NCBI GenBank assembly: GCA_003640385.1
Contig: RCAB01000347.1
Span: forward strand, 1 to 64,000
DNA from: Setaria digitata
Taxonomy: Eukaryota; Nematoda; Chromadorea; Rhabditida; Setariidae
DNA length: 64,000 nucleotides
Direction: 5' to 3'
In this document: positions 36,560 through 48,472 of the stretch, in pieces
Position numbering within the stretch: position 1 is the stretch's first letter
Layout of the letters: every line of letters starts with the position of its first letter
Translations under genes and position numbers: made by a program
The notes under the pieces: model-generated
What the model was told of the DNA's origin: nothing
Database searches by the model: none
The model's input: only the letters and a program-made list of their open reading frames with translations

Positions 36560-38487
36560 AAGGTGGAAGAGAAAGGAATGAATGAATGGAAGTTATGAAT
36601 GTGTTTCGACTTTTGATACATTGATTGAATTCATAAAATTATTATAGTAATATGTAGCTGATTGAGGACCAACTGACTTTGTTTACAGCAACTTATCAGC
36701 TTATCAATGACTATGAATGATTAAAAAAGAAAAAAGTATTGGAATTAACTTTATCATTGAAGAAATAATTTGTTGAAATAACGTGTTCAAAGCTATGTTC
36801 CTTTTTTTTTTCCCCCTTCTTCTTTTCTTGATATGTCCTTCAAAAAAAAAAAAAGCAAATGGAAAAAGGAGTATAAAAATAAAAAAGTTTCCTGATTATG
36901 GTACTTTGGAAAAATTAGAAATGTTTTAATTTTGATCATAACTGTTAATATTGTCATTGGTCAATTTTTGATGATGAGAATTTTGATAAATTTAGGTTAA
37001 TTGCTTCGATTTTAAATAATCTAAACTTGACTGATTTCCTAGTTTTTTTTTTTTTTTTTTCCTTTTCTGAGTACACTTAATAAAACTAAACGCATTTTTC
37101 AGTAAGTATAAATGTATCGTTGCAAGAAAGAAATCCATAGATGGATTTTTTAAAATATTTTGACCAACAATTTAGGCTCTAGCTTAATTAAGTTTACTTT
37201 TAGTATTTTAGATTTATTCTTTTTGTTCTTTGTTTTTTTTTTGAATAAAATATTAAATAATTTTGAACAATTTAAATGTGTTCAAATTAGTTCAAACTAT
37301 TTTAACACATCCTGAATATTATTATAAATCACTTAGAATCTTTTACTAATAATAACTTTATTAAATATTTTTTCTCTCTTACTTTTACATTAATAATTTT
37401 TTAAAAGTTAAACATATTTCTTTAATTCTGTCATCTCTTTCTGCTCTTTATCATATCTTCATCATCTTCTTCTTCTTTAAATTTCCTTTTCCTCTTTTTC
37501 ATTTTAACATTTTCTTTTTCATTTCGTCAAATTTATCTCTTTTTTCTTTTTTTTTTTTCGAAAATTTAAAACACAACCAAAATTACTACTCAATAACATT
37601 ACGATAAATGTTAAATTGTGAAAAATAATGAAACAATTGATATAGATTTGTGTTAAATTTATGATTGAAAATGATCAAAAGTAAAATTGACAGATACAAG
37701 TTTATTGCAAGGCACCAATAATTATTACAACATTTTTGTTCGATAATAATTAAAATTTTAATAATTACAGCATTTTGTTAAAATAATTAAAAATTTCATA
37801 ATTAGATTTGCAATGATAATAATTCATTGGTTTGTGTAATAGAAAAATTTTGATTTATTTATGAGCGATTTGTTTATTTATACACAATCTTAATTCGTAA
37901 TATGTCTGCCCACAGTTGCTTACTTCAACGTATATATCATATCATCCGTCTCTTCAAGTATTAATTCTATCGACTTATATTTTACCATCAAATTCATTCA
38001 TTTTCAAACATTCTACTCTGCTATATTCAAAATGTTTATACAAATTTTTTTTTTTTTTTTTGTTTCTTTTTTAATTTTTGTTTTTTTCTTTTTTCAATTA
38101 AAAAATCTTGTTTTTGCTTTTATTTTTATTAGAAATGTTAGCGCTTTTTCCACTGTTTTGTCTTGTTTTTAGTTTTTTTTTTTTTTTTTTTACAAATTAT
38201 TTATTTGTCGATTGGAAAGACTTTCGAATGGATGATATTATCAATATTATTGTTGTTAGATTTTCGTTTCCTAATATTATCCATTATTCAATTTCTGATT
38301 ATCGATATTAATTCATCCCGAGATTTTTGTTAGACTAATATTCACTATTAGATTTTCAGATTCTCAATATTCTGTTTCAGTTCTTGATATTAACTCTCTT
38401 TATTGCAATACTAGAATGTCAGTAGCCTCTGTACTATGATACTATTTAATCCGTCATTCTTGCTTAGACTTGTTAACTGCTTGATGT

Positions 38488-38531
38488 TATCACTTGTTAA
38501 ACTGATTACTATCACTTTTTAAACTGATTAC
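38488..38531 (+). repeat. 22-base tandem duplication
   Basis: Two adjacent 22-base copies ending AAACTGATTAC, differing at one position. A looser repetition of TTAGATTTTC and GATATTAA lies at 38255-38395. Confidence 0.7.
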
Positions 38532-39361
38532 TTGGTTGCATTAAAAGTTTTTAAATCCTTACTGCATTTAAATTATCCAAATGAAAACTGCTTCCTTTTT
38601 TTGAGCAAAGTTTTTGACCGAGATTTTAATTTTTTTTTTTTTTAATTTTGGCTAATTATCTCTTTTTCTTTAACACTCAATATTCAATATTTCTACTATC
38701 AAAATACTCATCGCTCTATCAAGTCTGATGTTAGAAGCGAATAATTATTTGTAAAAGACAGTTCTAAAAGGCTTGTTTAAAAATCTAATTTCTACAATTA
38801 TAACTAGTTTTAATTCAACATATTTCAAATTAATATCATGGAAATATTATCGTAATGATTAATGATTCTTCGAACATTGTTACACCATAATAATCTAGCA
38901 AAGTTTGAGAAATAACGAAGTGAACAATTTTTTCATTGCACTAATTATTAGGTAGAGTATAATTTGTGCTTTAAAAAAAAAAAAAAAAAAGAAAAATGTT
39001 AGATTGAGAATTGCATAGGTTCTATCACAAAATAATATCCGGTATATTAATTGTATGGAAAACATTTTGATGAGTTAAAAAAAAAAAAGTTTTTTGTCCC
39101 TCTCATTAAATTAAATTTAATTCAAGAAATTTTTGGGCTTTTTTTTTTTTTCAAAATTCATTGCATCGCATGAATTAATTTCAATTCTTTCATTTAATGT
39201 AAATTTTTTCATTTAATTGAAATAAACAATCAACTGCCAATTCTTTTTTTTTTCCTTGACATTGATACCATATTAATTAATTTTAATTCTTTCATTTAAT
39301 TACATAAATAGATAAACGGAAAACGATTCTTCTCAGTTTTCCTCTCCTTTTTTTTTCTTTT

Positions 39362-39400
<39 letters not shown>

Positions 39401-40106
39401 NTTCACAGAATTCATTTTGATCAAATTTTGCAACAAAATGTGAAAAATTTCACAACGTTTCACAAAATTTACACAGTTTATTTGGGTGGAGAATTTCAAA
39501 GTGATTGCCATATGATGGAGTCGAATTGAGGAAGCATTGGAAAATGATTGAATTTATTCCATTTCCCGAAAACCGATCCATTTTGATTCCAAGCTGTCTA
39601 TTCAATCTATCGAGACTATTCGAGAACAACTGATGCTTCACCACTATTCTCCATTGTCCTGAACGTCAACAACATAACTAATTCTAAAAAAAAAAAAAAA
39701 GACAGAAACGAAAAAAAAAAAAAAACTTCAAAAAGCAAATTTTTTGACATTTTTCATTTAAAGCAAGCAATTTATTCCAGTACGAGCATTGAATGTGTCC
39801 TTTTTTCTTGTTTTATACTAAGGTCTACCTAGAGCTTCCGTTTCAGATTTATTAGTGCTGCGTAATTTTTTGGTCATTATAAACGTTTTTACCTTTCGAT
39901 TTTTTCACTTTCGTTTCAACTTGAATCATTTTTTTCTGTTTTTTTTTTTCTTTTTCTTTTTTTTTTTTTTTTTTTTTTTTTTTTGTAACATATCCTTTTC
40001 TCTTTTTTCTGCTGTAAAAATTGATAAACTTTATTTAAATCATTCAGTTATAATAATACTGAATATGCATATAACTTAAATAACACACTAAAATATTTGC
40101 TAATAC

Positions 40107-40362
40107 CGAAGAAGTTGACTGTTGGACATTTGAAATTTGTTTAAAAATAAATAAGATAAATCATCAATTCATTTATGAAAATTGGAAAAATGAAGAAAAA
40201 AAAAAAACTAAAAGATTCGAAGTTTTAATGNCGAAGAAGTTGACTGTTGGACATTTGAAATTTGTATTTTGTTTAAAAATAAATAAGATAAATCATCAAT
40301 TCATTTATGAAAATTGGAAAAATGAAGAAAAAAAAAAAACTAAAAGATTCGAAGTTTTAATG
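40107..40362 (+). other. Duplicated contig ends around a single N
   Basis: 40107-40230 and 40232-40362 are the same sequence apart from a 7-base insertion in the right copy, with one N (40231) between them. This is the signature of two overlapping contig ends that were joined without merging, rather than a biological duplication. Confidence 0.85.
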
Positions 40363-41074
40363 CTTCAAAAATACCATTACCATTAATTTAAAAATGATTA
40401 CAACGTTTTCGATGCATTTGTCACTAATTTGCCATTTTTAAAAGTTTTTTTTCTTCAATTTTTTGACAATTTATCAATAATTAATCGATATTTTTATAAT
40501 TTATTTCTCCAATAATATCTATAAATTTATATATTTCTATAAGTATTGTTTTTTTTTTTTTTTCTTCTTACTTTACAAATAAATTTTTTGCCCACTTTCT
40601 CATTTAATTTGTTATTAATCAATAAAATACTAATTTTCCTTCTTCTTTTTTTTTTTTTTAATTTCTGCTATAAATGTCTAATTATGCAGCCTAGCTCTCC
40701 ATTAATGCGCATTTTCATTTAATTGATTTCCATGCAAATTGATAAATGTTGGCATATTTTTATTTGTAATTGGCTTCACCCTATTCATTTACCAAAATAT
40801 TTACAACATAATGATGGCTTGATAAGTGGATTAGGGCGGAAAACTTGAAGATAGACACCATTAAGCTTTTGCAAAATGTGATTGCTTGCATTCTTCTATG
40901 GAAATTATCATTTTTCAACTCTTCCTTCAATCATTCATTTCTATTGGCCAATAAATTTTTCACTTAAAAGCAAAAATTTAATAAATTTGTCAATTTTTAG
41001 CAAATAATTTCTTTTTTTTTTTTTTTTTTTTTTGCTATACAATGATAAACGAAAAAAAGAAATATTAGATATTG

Positions 41075-41128
41075 TTATCTTCGATGGCATTCATTAATTG
41101 ATTATAGCTTTTGCGAGGGAAGTCAAAN
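41075..41128 (+). other. 53-base copy of 35695-35747 ending at an N
   Basis: 41075-41127 is identical to 35695-35747 and ends exactly at an N (41128). Most simply this is a misplaced or haplotypic contig end. Confidence 0.85.
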
Positions 41129-41340
41129 GAAAAATTGAGAAAAGATGGAAGAAAAAAAAGGAACAAATAAGCACATTTGGCTGCTCAAATTTCAGTTAAA
41201 AAATTTTGAAATGGGAGTATGATAACTTTGTGATAAGAGATGATAATTTTATGATACGGAATTTTCGTTTTCGAGTCGTATTGATTATAAAGCTATTAAA
41301 ATATGAAAATTTCAAAAAATTTTTCATCTTTTTTTTGCAG

Positions 41341-41448
41341 AATCAAGAAGTGATAATGCCAACAATATCTATGATCAGCAATGAGAATGATTTAATTGCA
41401 ACGTTCAATAAACAAACTTGGCAAATCGAACTTCGTTTTTTTCAGAAG
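41341..41448 (+). other. Orphan exon-like segment
   Basis: A 108-base segment with a strong acceptor (TTTTTTGCAG), a strong donor (CAGAAG then GTAAGA) and one open frame of 36 codons; the other two frames are closed. It codes for a mixed, non-repetitive sequence, including TWQIELRFFQK, that I do not recognise. Direct splicing to the ARID gene exon at 48221 would meet a stop within that exon, so it could join it only as untranslated leader. It may also be a relic or chance. Confidence 0.3.
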
Positions 41449-42149
41449 GTAAGAGCAAGATTCAACAGGATGAGGAAAGAAAGAATTATAAAAAAATAAA
41501 ACCTATTATGAGCCTAATCATGTAGAAAATTATCAATTAGGAAAGTTTTGCTTATCAAAATTTCTCATATTAGTATAGTAAATTAATTCTAATTGCACTA
41601 ATTTAGCATATTTTTAACTGATTCTTATATGTTAAAAATGTTTTCTAAATTTTTAAATTTACTCTCGAAATGAAGTGATGTTTAGTTTTGCTCGTTGTGC
41701 TCAAACTAGACGAACAATTCATTAGCAGCAGTTGGTATAATCAAAAATTTTCAGTGTTCTAGTATTTACATAAAAATTTGGCAATTAAAATTGGCAGATG
41801 TATTTACATTCTGATATATTTGCATAAAAAAATCGACAATTAAATTAAATTGGAATAGAAGAAAAAAAAACATTTAACATTTGAGAGAATTAAAGAAAAA
41901 CAGTTTATAACAAGAAGAAGAATTTAACTTTAGAAAATCTCGTTATATTTTATCTCATTGAAATTCAATTTTTCTCGATGGCACTTGTTTGATTAACAAA
42001 TATTAGGACACTTCACAACTGATTGCATCTGCTGCTTCAATTTATTATTATTAATTGTTCTGGTACTGCTACTGCTACTACTATTATTATTCTTATTTTT
42101 ATTATTACAAATACTGTCACTATTATATTATTTGATAGTTTATTTTATT

Positions 42150-42330
42150 ATTTGTTTATATTTTCGTTTATTTATTTGTCCACTCATTTATTTGTTTACT
42201 TATTTATTTATTTATTTACTTATTTATTTACTTATTCATTCACTTCTTTTTTACTCAGTTGTTCACTTATATATTCAATTTATTTACCCGCTTATTTATT
42301 CACCCATTTGTTATTAATTATTTATCAATA
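42150..42330. repeat. (TTTA)n-type tetranucleotide array
   Basis: Imperfect TTTA/CTTA/TTCA repeats; creates Leu/Tyr/Ile-rich open frames that are not genes. Confidence 0.88.
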
Positions 42331-43289
42331 ATACTTAACTGCATTAGTTCATCTATTTATCTGCTCATTTATTTGTTTAATTATTTTATTTGTTTGTTTG
42401 TTGTTATTTATTAACAGTATTTATTATTGCCATTTTTATGACCACCACTTACATCATTAATTATTCGTATTCTTATTGACGTCTGCTTTTATCACCATAA
42501 CAGTTTAATTTTTTCTAATAATGCCTTAGTTAGATTCAGACAGGATCAGTAAATCATCCCAATGTGTTAAATTGTAATTTTGCTTATTAGATATCCATTA
42601 GTAATTATTTTATTGCAATCACTTAACTATATAATTCTAATGCATTTTTTAATGTGTTATTCGATATAAATATTTACTCAGTTTTGTCAAAGTATTTTAA
42701 AATAATATTTGTAAAACGTTCAAATTTCAAATCTGACTTATCGATTGGATTCTTTGAATTGAAAAATGCGTTTTGTGTTATACCAATCAAATTCAACTCT
42801 TTTTTTCCAGTTAAATTAAACTATATCAAGAAAAAAGTTAGAAAAAAAGGGCTGAAATATTTTCCGAACATTTAAGTTCATCACGTTTTTTTTTTCCTCT
42901 TTTTTTTTTTTTTTATTTTCATTTCAAACGATATAATTTTAGCAACGGCCTTGATCATATCAGAAAGAAAAAAGAAAGACAAGTTTAGTTCGAACGTTCT
43001 ATTCAAGTTGTCAGCAATCAAAATTGTGATTTTAGTAATAGTAATATATGTGTATAAGATGGCATCCATCCATTTTTAATGATAATCGTAGGTAAGCAAA
43101 GGTAATGCGACCGAAGAAATTATTTCATCGGTAAACAGATTTCAAATTTTTCTTTTTTTCTCAAACAGAAGCATTTTTTTTTTTCGTAACAAAATTGTCA
43201 ATCAATCATATCAAGCATTCCTCTTCCTCTTCTTTTTTTTTTTTTCTTTTCTGACCTGTATTCTTGTATGTCAACGATAAATGTTTTCA

Positions 43290-43930
43290 TCATTATTTTT
43301 GCTCGATATTTTATCATTTTAATATATTATTATTATCACTATCGTTGCATCTATAATTATCGTCATAATCACTGATATTATTAACACTCACATCATTGTT
43401 CTCTTCTATCGACTTCATATCAGTTTAATATTGCAATTTTTAAAGTTATGATTATTATCATAATTGCCATTCTCTTATCATTAACATCAACCTTATTGTT
43501 GCTATATGTTGTTATATGGCCTTATATTGCAGTTTTTATAGCCATAATCATTGCCACTTACTAATGCCGCCAATGGCACTCTAGTTTTACGACACTTTCT
43601 TTTAAATTATTATTTTTAACAATACTTTTATTGCTAGAAATTAGTAATATATTTTATTAGCAATTATTGCTTTTATTGTCAGTATTGTTATTGTTTTTGG
43701 TATTGTTTTCATTATTGTCTACATTATTTCTGTTATTATTCATGCTATATTTATTGCTCTCACAATTAAATATCTGTATAATCATCGACAATATTATCAT
43801 CATTCTTTTTGTTTCATCATTGTTAATATTATTATCCAGCATCAGCATTATTAACATCATAGATTTTTACTGTATCAACTCTGCTATTACTGTAATTATT
43901 TTTAATAATAATAATAATAATAATAAAAAA
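43290..43930. repeat. Degenerate ATT/ATC trinucleotide tract
   Basis: Long, heavily mutated ATTATC/ATTATT repeat ending in a clean (ATA)n block near 43900-43925. Similar tracts occur at 14030-14170 and 47280-47600. Confidence 0.7.
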
Positions 43931-45686
43931 TTTAAAGCATCTAATTTTTTTTTTTTGTTCCCTCTGAATAATTTTTTAAAATTTGTAAAAGAATATCACT
44001 GGATCAGAAAATTTTTGAATCAAATTTTTAATATATTCTAAATGCAACATTTCAAGAAGGAAATTTTTATCTAAATATATGCTTGTAGAATAAATGTCCT
44101 AACTAGCATGTTTAAACAATACATCAAAATGAGCCAATCATGATGAATTGTTGTTTTTAGTGCCGCTAAAACGGTAAAGCTAAAGTCAAATTTTAACAAT
44201 ACTAAAATTTTACTTTATCCTCAAAATTATTCACAGTAAAGCATTTTTGATCCGTTACATTTGCTATCAAATAATTTCATATCAGTAATAACAATGATCT
44301 ATCAAAAAAAAAAAAAATAATGTTTTGTATATAATTATACATACTGATTGTGTAATTTTAAATATTATAGTTTTTTCTTTTCCTCTATTTGATGGCATAA
44401 TTTTCTATGCAATTTTCAGAGGTATCTATTGTTAATCGAATTGTATTACGGTAGCTGATATGGTGGTAGTCTATTCTTGCAAATTGTTGTTGACCTTGCG
44501 GTGGGAATTGTATATGTTTGAAAAGGAAATATCTATTTGCAATGTCTTCTCAGATCATCTTAATTAATCATAATAATCATTTATTTGTCATCAAAATCTG
44601 AAACCGTGCATACGGTACTAAGTAATTGAGCATAATGATGAAATTTTAAGTTTAGGTTAAAATATTGAAGGTTTTTAACCAAAATAAAGAAAAAAGTTTC
44701 ACATCAATTTAATTAAAACGATCTTATATTTTGAAAAAAAGCAAAAAAAAAAATCTTTTTTAAATCTTTTTTTAAACTAATTACTTTACATACACGTATA
44801 ATTTATTGGGAAACAACATCCATTATATAATCATGATAATATTCCGATTTCTTGCAATCACTTTGTAATAAATGTACGAATGATTAAAGTAAAATTTGAT
44901 GAAATGTTATGAAGATTTTTCTTTCTTCCCTCCTTTTTTTCTTTTCTGTCTCTCTCTGTCTTTCTTCAACAAAAACTTTGAAAATTTTAACAAATTAAAA
45001 AAAATATTTTTAACTCAGCAATCTCATCATTCATTGTTTCCCTCAGTAATGATTTTGTCTAGTTTGCATGAATGTTGTGTATTCTAATAACCTGACCTTT
45101 ATTATTATTGGTCATAAAATATTCATCATCTGTGAACAAAAGAGGCTAGGACCATATTGTTGTTAAAGGAGGACGAGACAGTTATAATCTAACCTCAATT
45201 AAATTATAGCTCCCTTATGATAATGCTTTTGCTATATTTTCATTTCGAGAATAGAACTCTCGAAGTGCCATTTGTTATCCTTTTACCCATCAAATATGAT
45301 TATGTTTTATTTTATTTGTCAAATATTTTGAGTCAATTGCTTCATTTCACAAAAAAAAAAAAGTAAAAAAATAAAAAATAAAAAAATAAAAGAGAAAAAA
45401 CAACTATGATTGATATTGTCATTATCGTAGCACTAAGCTATTACAGTATCAAAATCTCAATTTTATTTCTATCAATCATTCACAATAAAAAAGATTAAGA
45501 ATAACTGTTGCAAATATTAATTCCAATATTCATTCACAAATTTTCGAAGGTAACGAAAACACATTGGAACTCGATAATTGAATTTTTGCACATTTTCTTC
45601 ATACTACAACATTTTGATTATGTCTGTCCCATCAGGTTGAAATTTTAAAATAAAATTTAAAGAAATATATGAATTGGATCATAAAC

Positions 45687-45796
45687 AATTTCTAGTTAGA
45701 AAATTAAGGTTTTAAATTCATTTTTTTTCGCCTTTGTTCATTTTGATTTTGTAATTTGAAATTCTGACTTATGATTGGATTTTCTAACTAGAAATT
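45687..45796. repeat. Perfect 18-base inverted repeat
   Basis: Arms 45687-45704 and 45779-45796 are exact reverse complements with a 74-base loop; weaker pairing continues outside (TTGGATCATAA against TTATGATTGGA). Confidence 0.8.
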
Positions 45797-47639
45797 CGTT
45801 ATTTTTCTTTACTTTATAAAAACAAACAATTTAGTCGGGAAGTGAGTGATAATATGAATAGCTCTTTGATGAATGTATATTTCTATATTTGATTATTGTT
45901 TACGTCTGCCGAACAAACATTAATTGAATTAAAATGTCTTCAACTTAATTCCAATTGTCACTTTCATTGATTTAATGGATATTTCCAAATATATAAGCAA
46001 CGAATTAGTTGAATAAATAAGTATGCATAAGTTGTATCACCATTGTCTCCCTTCTTTCGTTTTAATAAAGCAATTTTTTCGGAAAATTCTGTTATTAGCA
46101 TTTTTTTCCCAAATCTTCGATCATTTCGAATTATTTGAAATTTTTAAGCCGTCATAATTTCAAAAAGAGTTTTAGCTTAGAGTTTTATCCATTTAAAAGG
46201 AAATTTCATTATCTTTACAAATGTTTGCACTTTAAGACTTCGTTCCAGATGGTCCTCAAATCATATTAAATTTTGAAAAAGAATCCTTTAAACTGCACTC
46301 AAAGATCAAAATAACCTGTTTAATTTCCAAGTTTCTGATTTAATTTATGAACTTTAAGTGGAAATTTTCTCCTTATAATTTTGTATAAATAAAGCTTAAT
46401 TTCCAACAATGAACGATTTTTTCTTTTAGTTGGGTTGTAAAAAATGTGAACTTTAAAGTTTATAAACTAATAGATAGATAGTTTCCGAGAAGTAATAACT
46501 GTTCATTTTCTTTTTTCATAAATTTAAACCAAACGTCAGTAATATTTTGAAAATAGCGATGAATAAGCAATATTGATAATGATGCATTTTCGTCTTAAAA
46601 AAAATCATAAGTCGCTGTTTCCGCAAATCATTGCACCTTTCAAATTATAACTAACGTTTAGATATCAGATTAATCGATTAACGCTTCTAGAGTTTTTTTT
46701 TGTTTTAATTTTCTTATCTGAATGGAATAAAAAGAAATTATTGAAATAATTTGTGGTAGCTATTGTCCGAAATGCGGCATAATTCATTATAAGTCCTTTA
46801 TTAAAATCTGTCATATTTTATTTTTTTGACGTATTGTTTCCGAATGGTGAAAAATTTTCTTCCAAATTCTTTTATCGACATTACTCAAAATTCGATATGT
46901 GAAATTAATTTTTCCTAAAAAGTGTTTTAAAAATTTAACAAAGCTATCGGTTATCTCATCATTCTTATCATATTTGTATCAGAAAAGAAAAACGAATCTT
47001 CAATTTCACTGTCTTTTTTTTAAACAAATTAACAATAGAATTTTTTTGCGAGTGCTGCTTACAAACTCTTCAAACTTTTACCAATCATTATCCATTTATC
47101 AATCTTGTTGATTAATCGTACCATATCATTTGCTGTGATTGAAACTTCGCCCCAGCTATTAGTTATTTTGCGGTTAGTACTACGTTCCTCTCTATATATT
47201 TAGTAATTTTTAAAATTTAACTTTGCCATTTCACATGTTTTCTAATAATTGTTATATTCATTTTCAATATTTTCGAAATATCATTATCAATAATATCATT
47301 GTTGTCATTATTACTAATATTATTATCAATATATCTTTAACAGTAATATTACTACCATTGAAAAAATGCAAAAGGAAGAGAATTCATACACTTCGATAAT
47401 AATTCATGAAAGGAATTTATACACTCAGCCGACTCAGAAAAGAATTCTTCACATCATTTTTTTTTTATCACTTTCACTACTAATTCATTATCATTACAAC
47501 ACCACTATCACCACATCTTTCATTGTTCCCTATCCTTATCACTATAATTTTCACTAATAATAAGGACAACAATAATGATAATAATAATGATTATCCACCA
47601 ATACCACCACTCTCGCCTGCTGCTGCCATTTGATTATCA

Positions 47640-47880
47640 TTATAGATATGGTTCATAGCTAAGCTCCGCCTCCTTGAATGACTTCTCAATTCAGCCAATC
47701 ATATGCATCAGACAATATCCCTACTCTATCCTCTGATCCATTCATCCATCTGCTCCCTCTTCCCTCCCTCTTTTCCCCTTCCTCCCACCCTCTCTTCACT
47801 ACAACCACTATTATCACTTCTCACTTTTGATATTCATCCTAATCATTTATTTGTTTCGCGAGGCCCGGTTTTCTGGACTA
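47640..47880 (+). promoter_or_regulatory. Candidate upstream control region of the ARID gene
   Basis: About 340-580 bases upstream of the first recognised ARID exon the sequence becomes less AT-rich. It carries CTCCGCCTCC (47664-47673), a CCAAT motif (47695-47699), a pyrimidine-rich block (47740-47820) and CGCGAGGCCCGG near 47857. These motifs come from general promoter knowledge; their use in nematodes is uncertain. Confidence 0.25.
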
Positions 47881-48220
47881 CTTGTCTGGATCAGGAAAAA
47901 CTTCGGATAGTACTTACTAAGTCTAACATTGAACTAACCATAATTTAGCATACTGTAATAACAAACACATCTTCATGAATATTTGATAAAATTTATAAAA
48001 AATTATTTCAATTTAAAAGAATTTGTTTGCTACTAATATAAATAACACTTGTTTTGAAATGCAAAATTTACGATAGCTTTTCGTCTTTTTTTTTCTACAT
48101 TACTCCACCATATCATTTTATAAAACAATATCTCATTTTTATTTACTTTTTTCTTTCAAATATTGTTGAAACAATTTTTCAGTAAAGAAAATTATATGCG
48201 AAGGTTTTACTCTTTTCCAG

Positions 48221-48472
48221 GTTGAATAACTTGAATGTTTCGCTATGTCGATAGCAATGGAAACAGCACCGGTATCGGTATCATCCGCATCAGGAGCGGA
48301 TTTAAATTCTGATAAACCCTTGGAACAATCACAACATCCTCTACAAATGCAATTATCCTGTAGTGCAGCATCAACACCACCACTACAAAATGTTTCTGAA
48401 CAGTCTAGTGGCTTACAAGCTGATTTAAGCGCTAATATATCAAATATTCTAAATGCTTCCAAAAATAGTGAT
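48221..48472 (+). CDS. cfi-1: ARID gene exon 1 (coding from 48245)
   Basis: Acceptor TTCCAG at 48220, 24 bases of leader containing an in-frame stop, then ATG. Encodes 76 residues rich in Ser, Ala and Gln, ending NASKNSD; donor GTAATT, phase 0. The upstream leader or trans-splice partner is not identified. Confidence 0.82.

Larger units (their letters stand above)
9006..48220. other. 39-kb intergenic spacer
   Basis: Between the two divergent gene starts no complete gene could be built on either strand. Most long open frames here run through poly(A)/poly(T), (TTA)n, (TTTA)n or GAATG repeats and have no family features. The spacer includes possible 5' untranslated exons and regulatory DNA of both genes, but none can be proven. 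Individual repeats and candidate elements are listed separately. The stretches 9006-10990, 12540-16030, 25290-30040, 32640-34530, 36560-38480, 38535-40100 and 46000-47280 show only AT-rich sequence with homopolymers. Confidence 0.6.

Noticed and set aside
39450..39644. Minus-strand 64-codon frame of mixed composition
   Set aside because: No splice sites, homologous motif or neighbouring exon; it lies beside a long T run and an N.
44390..44570. Minus-strand stop-free stretch of about 50 codons containing FPPQGQQQFARID
   Set aside because: It looks protein-like, but there is no Met, no clear splice pair and no recognised family.
47703..47948. Plus-strand 81-codon frame upstream of the ARID gene
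   Set aside because: Mostly a translated pyrimidine-rich tract; no donor site leads in frame to the next exon.
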